From: Methanolinea sp. UBA473 | Lineage (GTDB): Archaea > Halobacteriota > Methanomicrobia > Methanomicrobiales > Methanospirillaceae | NCBI GenBank assembly: GCA_002509495.1 | Contig: DAEV01000035.1 | Coordinates: forward strand, 12,091 to 18,721 | Direction: 5' to 3' | DNA: 6,631 nt | Shown: positions 1-6,631 of the stretch, in pieces | Layout of the letters: every line of letters starts with the position of its first letter | Numbering within the stretch: the first letter of the stretch is position 1 | The notes under the pieces: generated by a model | The model's input: the letters and a program-made list of their open reading frames with translations, nothing else | Told to the model about the DNA's origin: nothing | Database searches by the model: none | Translations under genes and position numbers: made by a program

Positions 1-23
1 GGGTTCAAATCCCTCCGGGCCCG
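1..23 (+). tRNA. 3' end of a tRNA gene, probably tRNA-Lys (partial)
   Basis: Only the T-arm and 3' acceptor strand are inside the window. GGG-TTCAAAT-CCC (1-13) is a standard T-stem and T-loop, with TC at 14-15 finishing the stem. CGGGCCC at 16-22 is the 3' acceptor strand and G23 the discriminator base. The 5' acceptor strand should therefore read GGGCCCG. That sequence with a G discriminator resembles archaeal tRNA-Lys as I remember it, but the anticodon lies to the left of the window, so the identity is an inference. CCA is not encoded (CTG follows), which is common in archaea. The tRNA points the same way as the RNA polymerase operon that begins 80 bases downstream. Confidence 0.8.
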
Positions 24-32
24 CTGCCGCGG

Positions 33-58
33 TCACAAAGCCTGCGGCTTACCTGTGA
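33..58 (+). other. Hairpin between the tRNA 3' end and rpoH
   Basis: TCACAAAGCC (33-42) can pair with GGCTT (46-50) and TGTGA (54-58). This gives ten Watson-Crick pairs, a TGC loop and a three-base bulge (ACC, 51-53). A competing stem, GCCGC (26-30) with GCGGC (44-48), overlaps it. There is no T-run afterwards, so it does not look like a U-tract archaeal terminator. It may shape tRNA 3' trailer processing or the leader of the rpo transcript, or be incidental. Confidence 0.4.
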
Positions 59-90
59 TGTCCTGCGAGCATGCGAATAATCATAAGGAC

Positions 91-96
91 GGGGGT
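91..96 (+). promoter_or_regulatory. Ribosome binding site supporting the GTG start of rpoH
   Basis: GGGGGT matches the SD core GGAGGT if the third base pairs as G-U. It lies six bases before GTG 103, close to the five or six bases seen for rpoA2 and rpoA1 in this window. A second SD-like run, GGGGTGA (100-106), overlaps the GTG and could serve TTG 115, with a longer gap. Confidence 0.5.
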
Positions 97-102
97 TTTG
101 GG

Positions 103-354
103 GTGAGCACCAAGTTGAATGTACTGGAACATGTAATGGTTCCCGATCACCAGATTATGAGTGAAGACGAAGTGAAGCAACTCTATTCTCTCTATTCAAT
201 CTCAAGCGAACAACTACCGAAAATCTACCACGACGATCCTTCAGTTAAGACCATCGGGGCGAAAGTAGGGGATGTGATCCGTATCATCCGCACCAGTCAT
301 ACTGCTGGAAGGGCGGAATCGTACCGGCTCGTCATCAAACGACCAAAAAAATAA
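103..354 (+). CDS. rpoH: DNA-directed RNA polymerase subunit H (Rpo5)
   Basis: This is an 83-residue subunit equivalent to the C-terminal assembly domain of eukaryotic Rpb5. Archaeal Rpo5 lacks the N-terminal jaw domain of Rpb5, and the length fits. Recognisable family blocks are VPDH (13-16), QLPKIYHDDP (37-46), GAKVGDVIRI (52-61) and the C-terminal TAGRAESYRLV (67-77). It binds the largest subunit near the downstream DNA. GTG 103 is chosen because of the SD at 91-96 and because it leaves about ten residues before VPDH. TTG 115 would give 79 residues with an N-terminus as short as that of shorter family members. An in-frame extension back to GTG 55 adds 16 residues with no family resemblance and is rejected. 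It is the first gene of the rpoH-B2-B1-A1-A2 cluster and lies in the same reading frame as rpoB2, separated by TAA 352-354. Confidence 0.95.
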   Translation: MSTKLNVLEHVMVPDHQIMSEDEVKQLYSLYSISSEQLPKIYHDDPSVKTIGAKVGDVIRIIRTSHTAGRAESYRLVIKRPKK

Positions 355-359
355 TCGGC

Positions 360-370
360 GGGGCTGATCC
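360..370 (+). promoter_or_regulatory. Extended Shine-Dalgarno for an upstream, non-standard rpoB2 start
   Basis: GGGGCTGATCC aligns with GGAGGTGATCC, the complement of the usual archaeal 16S rRNA 3' end. Nine of eleven bases match, one more can pair as G-U, and only C364 mismatches. From T365 to CTG 373 is seven bases and to ATA 376 is ten. It is 50 bases before GTG 421, too far to serve that codon. This is the main local evidence that rpoB2 translation begins before 421. Confidence 0.55.
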
Positions 371-372
371 TT

Positions 373-1932
373 CTGATAGACAGGAGTATATTATCCAAAG
401 CATATTTCTCGAGAGATCACGTGGCGCGTCACCAACTGGACTCTTTTAACAATTTTCTCACGCAGAACCTGCAGAAAGTAGTAAATGAACAACGCGTCAT
501 TGAGACCGATATCGAAATCCGGGGAAGAAGCAACGAACCCGTGTGGGTCGAATTGGGCAAGATCGAGGTAAAAAAACCGTTGGTCCGGGAAGCGGACGGA
601 TCGCAGGGGGATCTCTTCCCGAGCGAGGCCCGGCTCCGTAATCTCACGTATGCTGCGCCCATTCACCTGGAACTGACACTTGTGCAGGGGGATGACAGGC
701 AGGACCCTGTCACTACTACGATCGGGCAGTTGCCCATTATGGTAGGATCCGTAGCCTGCAACCTCCATGGAATGAGTGAAGCTGAAAGGGTGATTCATGG
801 TGAGGACCCCCTCGATCCCGGAGGGTATTTCATTGTGAATGGAACCGAGCGGGTGCTCATGACCCTCGAGGACCTTGCGTCGAACAAGATCATGACCGAG
901 TATACCGAGCGGTATAACGAAAGGATCTACGTAGCAAAAGTCTTCTCACAATTCCGGGGCTACCGTGCGCTTGTAGTGGTGGAACGAAACAGGAAAAACC
1001 TTCTTGAAGTCTCGTTCCCGTCGGTTGCCGGGCATCTCAAGTTCGTGGACCTGATGCGTGCCCTCGGGATGGTCAGCGATCACGATGTTGTGAGTGCGGT
1101 CTCCACCGAGGAAGATATCCTGACATTCATGATGCAGAACCTTGAAGAGAGCGAATGCGACGGCATGGATGCCGGAATCATGTATGTCGGGAAGAAACTT
1201 GCACCCAACCAGACCAAGGACTACCAGAGGAAGAGGGCTGAGTTCGTGCTGGACAACTATCTCCTGCCCCATCTCAACTACCTGATGCCTACTAACCTGA
1301 AGGAAGGGGATGAGGGATATCACGAGGCGGTAGCCGAAGTGCGCCTGGCAAAAGCCCACTTCCTTGGCCGGATGGCCGAAGCCTGCTTTGACCTGGTGCT
1401 CTCCAAACGGCGGATCGACGACAAGGACCATTATTCCAACAAGCGCCTGAAACTTGCCGGCGACCTGATGGAGGACCTCTTCCGCATCTCCCTGAATCGC
1501 CTTACAAGAGATATCAAGTACCAGCTCGAGCGTGCCAGCATGCGTCACCGCGATCTTTCGATAGGAACTGCCGTGCGTGCCGATGTGCTGACAGAGCGGC
1601 TCCTCCACCCGCTCGCTACCGGGAACTGGGTGGGCGGGAGAACAGGAGTCTCACAACTTCTGGACAGAGTGGATCACATGAGTGTCCTCTCGCACCTGCG
1701 GAGGGTTATCTCACCCCTTTCCCGTTCACAACCACATTTTGAAGCCCGGGACCTGCACCCGACCCAATGGGGGAGGATCTGTCCCAGTGAGACACCTGAA
1801 GGGCCGAACTGCGGTCTGGTGAAAAATTTTGCACAGATGGTAGAGATCAGCCGCGGCGTACCGGATGAGGAGGAAGTAGTGCGGATACTCTACGGACTTG
1901 GAGTTGAACATATCAAGGGAGACGTACGATGA
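373..1932 (+). CDS. rpoB2: DNA-directed RNA polymerase subunit B'' (Rpo2 N-terminal half)
   Basis: B'' is the N-terminal half of the second-largest subunit, forming the protrusion, lobe and fork region of the archaeal enzyme. Counting from CTG 373 it has 519 residues, normal for split B''. Conserved blocks are GYFIVNGTERV (151-161), HYSNKRLKLAGDL (353-365), and CPSETPEGPNCGLVKN (470-485), the counterpart of bacterial beta CPIETPEGPNIGL. The first ATG/GTG/TTG is GTG 421, giving 503 residues. However, the codons before it read ILSKAYFSRDH and run directly into ARHQLDSFNNF. This aligns with the N-terminus of yeast Rpb2 (SFFEEKSLVSQQLDSFDEF, from memory), so the protein must begin upstream. No standard start exists in 355-420. 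CTG 373 is favoured by the SD at 360-370, and ATA 376 is the alternative. The 3' end overlaps rpoB1 by four bases (ATGA), which suggests coupled translation. The B''/B' break after GLVKNF is the natural archaeal subunit split, not a frameshift. Confidence 0.93.
   Translation: MIDRSILSKAYFSRDHVARHQLDSFNNFLTQNLQKVVNEQRVIETDIEIRGRSNEPVWVELGKIEVKKPLVREADGSQGDLFPSEARLRNLTYAAPIHLELTLVQGDDRQDPVTTTIGQLPIMVGSVACNLHGMSEAERVIHGEDPLDPGGYFIVNGTERVLMTLEDLASNKIMTEYTERYNERIYVAKVFSQFRGYRALVVVERNRKNLLEVSFPSVAGHLKFVDLMRALGMVSDHDVVSAVSTEEDILTFMMQNLEESECDGMDAGIMYVGKKLAPNQTKDYQRKRAEFVLDNYLLPHLNYLMPTNLKEGDEGYHEAVAEVRLAKAHFLGRMAEACFDLVLSKRRIDDKDHYSNKRLKLAGDLMEDLFRISLNRLTRDIKYQLERASMRHRDLSIGTAVRADVLTERLLHPLATGNWVGGRTGVSQLLDRVDHMSVLSHLRRVISPLSRSQPHFEARDLHPTQWGRICPSETPEGPNCGLVKNFAQMVEISRGVPDEEEVVRILYGLGVEHIKGDVR
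386..393 (+). promoter_or_regulatory. Possible TATA-like element inside the start of rpoB2
   Basis: GTATATTA is the best TATA-box look-alike in the left part of the window. Archaeal transcription usually starts about 25 bases downstream, here near 415, a few bases before GTG 421. If active, it could make a short-leader message for a 503-residue form of B''. The same bases also encode conserved-looking residues (S-I-L), so a promoter role is speculative. Confidence 0.2.
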
Positions 1933-3743
1933 AGAGAGCACGGGTATTCGTAGACGGAGCCCTTATCGGACTGGTTGACGATCCGAAGGCCATGGTCTCG
2001 CAGATCAGGGCAATGCGGCGTCAGGGGGTCATCTCTGCCGAGGTGAACGTTTCGCATAAGGAGTTCAACAACGATGTCATCATCCATACAGACAGGGGAC
2101 GGGCCCGAAGGCCTCTTGTGGTTCTCCAGAGCGGAAAGCCCCTTATCCTTCAGGAAGAACTCGAAAAACTTCGGAAAAAAGAGATTGACTTCGATTATTT
2201 CGTAAAAAAAGGATCGATCGAATTCATCGACGCGGAAGAGGAGGAGGATCTCTTCATCGCCATCCACCCGGATCAGATCACCCCGGCGCACACACATCTG
2301 GAGATAGACTCTTCTCTTATCCTTGGGATTGGTGCCGCACACGTTCCATTTCCGGAGCACAATGCCAGTCCGAGGGTAACGATGGGGGCAGGGATGGTCA
2401 AGCAGGCCCTTGGGTTCGGAGCGGCGAACATGAAACTCCGCCCTGACACACGCGGGCACCTCCTGCACTATGTCCAGAAACCGCTGGTCCATACCCAGAC
2501 CTCGGACCTGATCGGCTCGGACGACAGGCCTGCCGGCCAGAACTTTGTGGTCGCGATCCTGAGTTATGAAGGCTATAACATTGAAGATGCCCTTATCTTC
2601 AACAAGGCTTCGATCGATCGCGGCCTGGGAAGGTCCCACTTCTTCCGCACCTACGAGGGTGAGGAACGGAGATACCCCGGTGGACAGGTTGACCGGATCG
2701 AGATCCCGGACGAGGAAGTTACAGGGGCTCACGGGGCGGAGAGCTACAAGAATCTCGATGACGACGGGGTCATCAATCCCGAAACGGTAGTCAACGAAAA
2801 GGATGTCCTCATCGGCAAGACCTCCCCCCCGCGTTTCCTTGAAGAACCGACAAGCGACCTCATCACTGTGGAGAAACGCAGGGATACCTCCGTTACAATG
2901 AGAAGCAACGAACGGGGGATTGTCGATACGGTGATCATCACTGAGGGGGAGAACAGTTCCAGACTTGTGAAGGTCCGGACAAGGGACCAGCGTATCCCCG
3001 AAGTGGGTGACAAGTTCGCCTCCCGGCATGGACAGAAAGGAGTGATAGGGCTCATCACCCCGCAGACCGACATGCCGTTCACCGAATCGGGTCTTACCCC
3101 CGACCTGGTGATCAACCCCCATGCCATTCCCAGCCGCATGACAATCGGCCATATGCTTGAGATGATTGGGGGGAAAGTCGGGTCGATGGAAGGGCGGAGG
3201 ATCAATGGCACTGCATTTTCCGGAGAGATCGAAGAAGACCTCCGGGGCTCTCTCAAGAAGGAAGGATTCTCCCATACCGGCCGCGAGGTGATGTATGACG
3301 GAATCACAGGAAAGCGGTTCTCTGCAGATATCTACATCGGGGTAATCTACTACCAGAAACTCTACCACATGGTCTCCTCGAAGATGCATGCACGGTCGAG
3401 AGGGCCCGTGCAGGTTCTCACCCGGCAGCCCACGGAGGGGAGGGCCAGGGAAGGAGGACTCCGGTTTGGGGAGATGGAGAGGGACGTGATGATCGGGCAC
3501 GGGGCCGCAATGGCCTTAAAAGAGCGCCTGCTCGATGAGTCCGATAAAGTCCATGAGTACGTCTGCGCCCACTGCGGAATGGTCGCCATGCTGGATCGGA
3601 AGGCCAATACAACAAGGTGTCTGGCATGCGGCGGCGAGACCGATATCTACCCCGTCGAGATGTCTTACGCATTCAAGCTGCTCCTTGACGAGATGAAGAG
3701 CATGGGGATCGCCCCACGCCTCAAACTCGAGGACGTGGTGTAG
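1929..3743 (+). CDS. rpoB1: DNA-directed RNA polymerase subunit B' (Rpo2 C-terminal half)
   Basis: B' has 604 residues and is the C-terminal half of the second-largest subunit, carrying the hybrid-binding region, wall, clamp and anchor. GYNIEDA (215-221) contains E219-D220, the counterpart of yeast Rpb2 E836-D837 near the second metal. DKFASRHGQKG (361-371) supplies K362 and K370, the counterparts of the paired active-site lysines (Rpb2 K979/K987). Other family blocks are NASPRVTMGAGM, NPHAIPSRMTIGH and ARSRGPVQVLTRQPTEGR. A C-terminal zinc site is formed by C546, C549, C564 and C567. The protein ends in the conserved SYAFKLLLDEMKSMGI segment, which packs against the largest subunit. ATG 1929 overlaps the rpoB2 stop as ATGA, and GGGAG at 1917-1921 lies seven bases upstream. 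No intein or truncation is visible. Confidence 0.98.
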   Translation: MKRARVFVDGALIGLVDDPKAMVSQIRAMRRQGVISAEVNVSHKEFNNDVIIHTDRGRARRPLVVLQSGKPLILQEELEKLRKKEIDFDYFVKKGSIEFIDAEEEEDLFIAIHPDQITPAHTHLEIDSSLILGIGAAHVPFPEHNASPRVTMGAGMVKQALGFGAANMKLRPDTRGHLLHYVQKPLVHTQTSDLIGSDDRPAGQNFVVAILSYEGYNIEDALIFNKASIDRGLGRSHFFRTYEGEERRYPGGQVDRIEIPDEEVTGAHGAESYKNLDDDGVINPETVVNEKDVLIGKTSPPRFLEEPTSDLITVEKRRDTSVTMRSNERGIVDTVIITEGENSSRLVKVRTRDQRIPEVGDKFASRHGQKGVIGLITPQTDMPFTESGLTPDLVINPHAIPSRMTIGHMLEMIGGKVGSMEGRRINGTAFSGEIEEDLRGSLKKEGFSHTGREVMYDGITGKRFSADIYIGVIYYQKLYHMVSSKMHARSRGPVQVLTRQPTEGRAREGGLRFGEMERDVMIGHGAAMALKERLLDESDKVHEYVCAHCGMVAMLDRKANTTRCLACGGETDIYPVEMSYAFKLLLDEMKSMGIAPRLKLEDVV

Positions 3744-3747
3744 GAGG
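3742..3747 (+). promoter_or_regulatory. Ribosome binding site of rpoA1, overlapping the rpoB1 stop
   Basis: AGGAGG begins inside the TAG stop codon of rpoB1 (3741-3743) and lies seven bases before ATG 3755. The arrangement suggests that ribosomes finishing B' help expose or reload at the A' start. Confidence 0.8.
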
Positions 3748-3754
3748 GAGAGCG

Positions 3755-6394
3755 ATGGCAAGTCCAAAGAGAATTGGAAAGATAGAATTCGGGTTGCTCT
3801 CGCCCAAGGAAATCCGCACTATGAGCGTGCGTAAGATCATCTGGGCGGACACGTATGATGACGATGGATTCCCGTATCCGCAGGGATTGATGGATCTCCA
3901 CCTGGGGGTTATCGATCCGGGGCTCCGTTGTAAAACCTGCGATCAGAAGGCCAGCGAATGTCCGGGACATTTCGGGCATATTGAACTGGCAAAACCCGTG
4001 ATCCATGTTGGATATACCCGGCTGATCCGGAAACTGCTCCGGGTTACCTGCAGAAGCTGCAGCCGGCTGCTCCTTTCCCCCGAAGAGATCGTGAAAGTGG
4101 TCGGGACCGAGGACGATCTCACCGGGGATGTCCTCTCTGAAAAAGACATCAAGAAAGAGAGGGTCTGTCCGCATTGCGGCGAACAGCAGCTCAAGATCAA
4201 TTTCGAGAAGCCAACCACATTCTCCGAGATTATTGTCGAGGAAGGGAAGAAAGTAGAGCATAAACTCACTCCTGCTGATATCAGGGCGCGTATGGAAAAG
4301 ATCCCCGATGAGGACCTCCGGCACCTCGGGATCAATCCGACGGTAGCCCGGCCTGAATGGACGGTACTTACCGTACTCCCTGTTCCTCCCGTCACCATGA
4401 GACCCTCAATTATCCTTGAGAACGGCCAGCGTTCTGAGGATGATCTCACCCACAAACTTGTTGATATCATCCGAATCAACCAGAGGTTCAAGGAGAACCA
4501 GGATGCGGGTGCTCCCCAGCTGATCATTGAGGATTTATGGGAGCTTCTCCAGTACCACGTGACCACCTATCTCGACAACGAAGTTGCCGGTTGCCCGCCA
4601 GCCCGGCACCGGAGCGGCAGGCCGTTAAAGACGCTCTCCCAGAGGCTGAAGGGTAAGGATGGACGGTTCAGGGGCTCTCTTTCCGGGAAAAGGGTCAATT
4701 TTTCGGCCCGTACCGTCATCTCCCCGGATCCCAACCTTAGCGTTGTGGAAGTAGGGATCCCCCTGGCGATCGCCAACGAGATGACAATCCCTGTGCATGT
4801 GACCCCGTACAATATTGAAAACCTCCGGCAGATGGTGAGAAACGGACCGGAGCGTAAAACCTTAACAGAGCCTTGCGGAGCCAACTACATAATCCGGCCG
4901 GATAAGCGGAGAATCAGGCTGGCGGAGGGAAACCTTGAGACAGTTGCAGAGATGCTGGAACCCGGCTGGACAGTAGAGAGGCAGATAAGGGATGGAGATA
5001 TTGTCCTCTTTAACCGGCAACCCTCCCTTCACAGGATGAGCATCATGGCACACCGGGTCAAGGTAATGGACGGACGTACATTCCGGTTGAACCCGGCAGT
5101 CTGCCCGCCTTACAACGCCGATTTTGATGGAGATGAGATGAACCTCCACATTCCCCAGACCGAAGAGGCCCGGGCGGAGGCAGCTATCCTCGTGGCGGTG
5201 GAAGAGAACATCCTCTCTCCCAGGTTCGGAGGACCCATCATCGGGGGCATTCACGACCACATCTCCGGGATCTTCATGCTCACCAACCAGCTCAAGTGGC
5301 ATACGAAGGAGGAGGCACTTTACCTGCTGCGCCATATGGAGATCGAGCACCTGCCGCTTCCCGGCAAGATCGAGGATGGCACGCCCATGTGGAGCAATAA
5401 GCAGGTATTCTCCACAGTTCTTCCCAAGGAGCTGAACATGGTCTTCCGTGCAAGTTCCTGCCAGAACTGCGAAACCTGTAAAAGGGAGACCTGCGAACGC
5501 GACGCATACGTACGGGTTATCGATGGGATCCTCGAATGCGGCACGATCGATAAGAAGGCCATCGGGGCATTCGACGGACAGATTGTCCACCGCATCATCC
5601 GGCAGTACGGGATGAAACGTGCGGCCGAGTTCATCGATGATATCACCCACCTCTCGATCCGATCGATCATGTTGAGCGGTTTCTCCTTCGGAATCGATGA
5701 CGAAGACCTCTCCAAGACCGAATATGGCCAGATCGATGAAGTTCTCACAAGTGCGATCCAGGACGTGCAGCGTCGGATCAAGATCTATGAGGATGGGCAG
5801 CTGGAGCCTATGCCAGGCCGGACCCCTGAAGAGACGCTGGAGATGCAAATCATGCAGGTGCTCGGCAAGGCTCGTGACCGGACCGGTGAGATCGCCGGCC
5901 GCCACCTCGGGCTTGGGAACAGCGCAGTGGTGATGGCGGTTTCCGGGGCCCGCGGATCCATGCTCAACCTGACGCAGATGGCCGGCTGTGTAGGCCAGCA
6001 ATCCGTGCGTGGAGAGAGGATCATGCGTGGGTATGACGACCGGACACTGCCCCACTACAAGAAGGGCGATCGCGGGTCTGATGCCCATGGCTTCATCCAG
6101 CACAGTTACAAATCCGGGCTCAACCCCACCGAGTTCTTCTTCCATGCGATCGGTGGCCGCGAGGGTCTTGTGGATACTGCGGTGAGGACTTCGCAGAGCG
6201 GGTATCTTCAGCGCCGGATGATCAACGCGCTTCAGGACCTGAAAGTCGCCTATGACGGGACGGTTCGCACGACCGGAGGGAGGATCATCCAGTTCCGGTA
6301 CGGGGAGGATGGTACCGACCCCATGAAAAGCAGTTTCGGCGACCCCGTGGATGTCAAAGGCATTGTGGAGAGCATCCTCAAGGAGGAGGTCTGA
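3755..6394 (+). CDS. rpoA1: DNA-directed RNA polymerase subunit A' (Rpo1 N-terminal part)
   Basis: A' has 879 residues and is the catalytic part of the largest subunit. The clamp zinc site is C59, C62, C69 and H72 (CX2CX6CPGHFGH), and a second site is C99/C102 with C138/C141. KDGRFRGSLSGKRVNFSART, ending at R319, is the conserved switch/template-contact region, and FNRQPSLHRM follows at about 419-428. NADFDGDEMN (454-463) holds D456, D458 and D460, which bind the catalytic Mg ion. A CX2CX2CX4C cluster lies at C569, C572, C575 and C580, outside the usual zinc sites. The bridge helix runs from about L789 to I824, including NPTEFFFHAIGGREGLVDTA. The protein ends after QFRYGEDGTDP and a short tail, at the usual archaeal A'/A'' split. 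It starts at ATG with AGGAGG seven bases upstream, is 11 bases after rpoB1, and has no intein at the active-site motif. Confidence 0.98.
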   Translation: MASPKRIGKIEFGLLSPKEIRTMSVRKIIWADTYDDDGFPYPQGLMDLHLGVIDPGLRCKTCDQKASECPGHFGHIELAKPVIHVGYTRLIRKLLRVTCRSCSRLLLSPEEIVKVVGTEDDLTGDVLSEKDIKKERVCPHCGEQQLKINFEKPTTFSEIIVEEGKKVEHKLTPADIRARMEKIPDEDLRHLGINPTVARPEWTVLTVLPVPPVTMRPSIILENGQRSEDDLTHKLVDIIRINQRFKENQDAGAPQLIIEDLWELLQYHVTTYLDNEVAGCPPARHRSGRPLKTLSQRLKGKDGRFRGSLSGKRVNFSARTVISPDPNLSVVEVGIPLAIANEMTIPVHVTPYNIENLRQMVRNGPERKTLTEPCGANYIIRPDKRRIRLAEGNLETVAEMLEPGWTVERQIRDGDIVLFNRQPSLHRMSIMAHRVKVMDGRTFRLNPAVCPPYNADFDGDEMNLHIPQTEEARAEAAILVAVEENILSPRFGGPIIGGIHDHISGIFMLTNQLKWHTKEEALYLLRHMEIEHLPLPGKIEDGTPMWSNKQVFSTVLPKELNMVFRASSCQNCETCKRETCERDAYVRVIDGILECGTIDKKAIGAFDGQIVHRIIRQYGMKRAAEFIDDITHLSIRSIMLSGFSFGIDDEDLSKTEYGQIDEVLTSAIQDVQRRIKIYEDGQLEPMPGRTPEETLEMQIMQVLGKARDRTGEIAGRHLGLGNSAVVMAVSGARGSMLNLTQMAGCVGQQSVRGERIMRGYDDRTLPHYKKGDRGSDAHGFIQHSYKSGLNPTEFFFHAIGGREGLVDTAVRTSQSGYLQRRMINALQDLKVAYDGTVRTTGGRIIQFRYGEDGTDPMKSSFGDPVDVKGIVESILKEEV
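6381..6390 (+). promoter_or_regulatory. Ribosome binding site of rpoA2 inside the end of rpoA1
   Basis: AGGAGGAGGT lies in the last codons of rpoA1 (encoding part of KEEV) and ends five bases before ATG 6396. It contains two overlapping SD cores. This strong site fits the need for equal amounts of A' and A''. Confidence 0.8.
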
Positions 6395-6395
6395 A

Positions 6396-6631
6396 ATGCT
6401 GGACGAATATATCGAGGCGATCGAAGCCTCGGATCTTCCGGTCAAGACGAGAGAGCAATTAAAGACATTCCTTGAAGGAAAGGAGATTACCAAGAAGCAG
6501 TTCGGGACGATCCTTGCCCGCGTGATCACGGAGTACCAGAATACCCGGGTCCAGGCGTGCGAGGCGGTCGGCATCATCGCCGCCCAGTCCATCGGCGAGC
6601 CGGGCACCCAGCTGACCATGCGGACCTTCCA
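6396..6631 (+). CDS. rpoA2: DNA-directed RNA polymerase subunit A'' (Rpo1 C-terminal part), 5' portion
   Basis: The reading frame is open from ATG 6396 to the window edge: 78 complete codons plus two bases, so the gene is cut by the window, not broken. The protein begins MLDEYIEAIEASDLPVK and reaches ACEAVGIIAAQSIGEPGTQ followed by LTMRTF. This is the first helix of the trigger loop, which closes over the incoming NTP in the active site of A'. As I recall, archaeal A'' often reads GTQMTMRTFH. This one has GTQL, as in bacterial beta', a conservative change. The start is one base after the rpoA1 stop (TGA 6392-6394). The split point between bridge helix and trigger loop is the normal archaeal one. 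Confidence 0.96.
   Translation, partial: MLDEYIEAIEASDLPVKTREQLKTFLEGKEITKKQFGTILARVITEYQNTRVQACEAVGIIAAQSIGEPGTQLTMRTF

Noticed and set aside
76..86. AATAATCATAA as the TATA box of the rpo operon.
   Set aside because: It is a poor match, and transcription would start about 25 bases on, at or after GTG 103, removing the SD.
55..102. An N-terminal extension of rpoH from GTG 55 or ATG 58.
   Set aside because: The extra residues do not look like Rpo5, they overlap the spacer hairpin, and GTG 103 has a better SD.
352..420. Read-through fusion of rpoH to rpoB2, which share a frame with only TAA 352-354 between them.
   Set aside because: No recoding signal is seen, both products are well-known separate subunits, and a strong SD lies between them.
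1929..1932. A frameshift splitting one rpoB gene.
   Set aside because: The B''/B' split here is a natural feature of many euryarchaea, with a proper start and SD for B'.
1890..3500. A 536-codon open frame on the minus strand across rpoB1.
   Set aside because: It is a mirror of the rpoB1 frame in GC-rich DNA. Its translation resembles no protein family, and it lies wholly over a conserved gene.
5114..5143. An intein at the NADFDGD motif, and likewise at the A'' GEPGTQ motif.
   Set aside because: Some archaeal polymerase genes carry inteins, but here both motifs are continuous and A' has the normal length.
6392..6398. A nonsense or frameshift break in the largest-subunit gene.
   Set aside because: The A'/A'' split at this place is standard in archaea and has its own strong SD and ATG.
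4862..6619. A 585-codon open frame on the minus strand across rpoA1 and the start of rpoA2.
   Set aside because: It is antisense to the catalytic core and bridge helix, with no recognisable domains and no SD. Long antisense frames are common opposite such genes.

Overview
The window holds most of the RNA polymerase large-subunit operon of a methanogenic euryarchaeon. In order on the + strand it has the 3' end of a tRNA gene (probably tRNA-Lys), rpoH (Rpo5), rpoB2 (B''), rpoB1 (B'), rpoA1 (A') and the first 78 codons of rpoA2 (A''), which runs off the right edge. The organism is inferred from three things. The second-largest subunit is split into B'' and B', as in most methanogens, haloarchaea and Archaeoglobus. 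The largest subunit has the archaeal A'/A'' split. Protein wording and moderately high GC suggest Methanomicrobiales, but genus cannot be settled by reading alone.

Layout: 1-23 is the T-arm and 3' acceptor strand of the tRNA. Bases 24-102 form a short spacer with a hairpin (33-58). rpoH (103-354) starts at GTG. A 66-base stretch (355-420) then contains no ATG, GTG or TTG in any frame, yet its last part encodes the conserved N-terminus of B''. rpoB2 and rpoB1 overlap by four bases (ATGA). rpoB1 and rpoA1 are 11 bases apart, and rpoA1 and rpoA2 are one base apart, each pair with a Shine-Dalgarno (SD) site overlapping or preceding the upstream stop. The whole window is explained by these genes. 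No gap exceeds 300 bases, and I see no mobile element, CRISPR array, intein or foreign gene.

Together the gene products make the catalytic core of one enzyme. A' carries the Mg-binding NADFDGD loop and the bridge helix, A'' supplies the trigger loop, B' carries the hybrid-binding/active-site face and wall plus a C-terminal zinc site, B'' forms the lobe/protrusion and fork, and Rpo5 is the assembly/jaw subunit.

I do not see a new biological system. The observations most worth a second look are the start of rpoB2, which seems to use a non-standard codon (CTG 373 or ATA 376) behind a strong SD, and a four-cysteine CX2CX2CX4C cluster in A' outside the two usual zinc sites.
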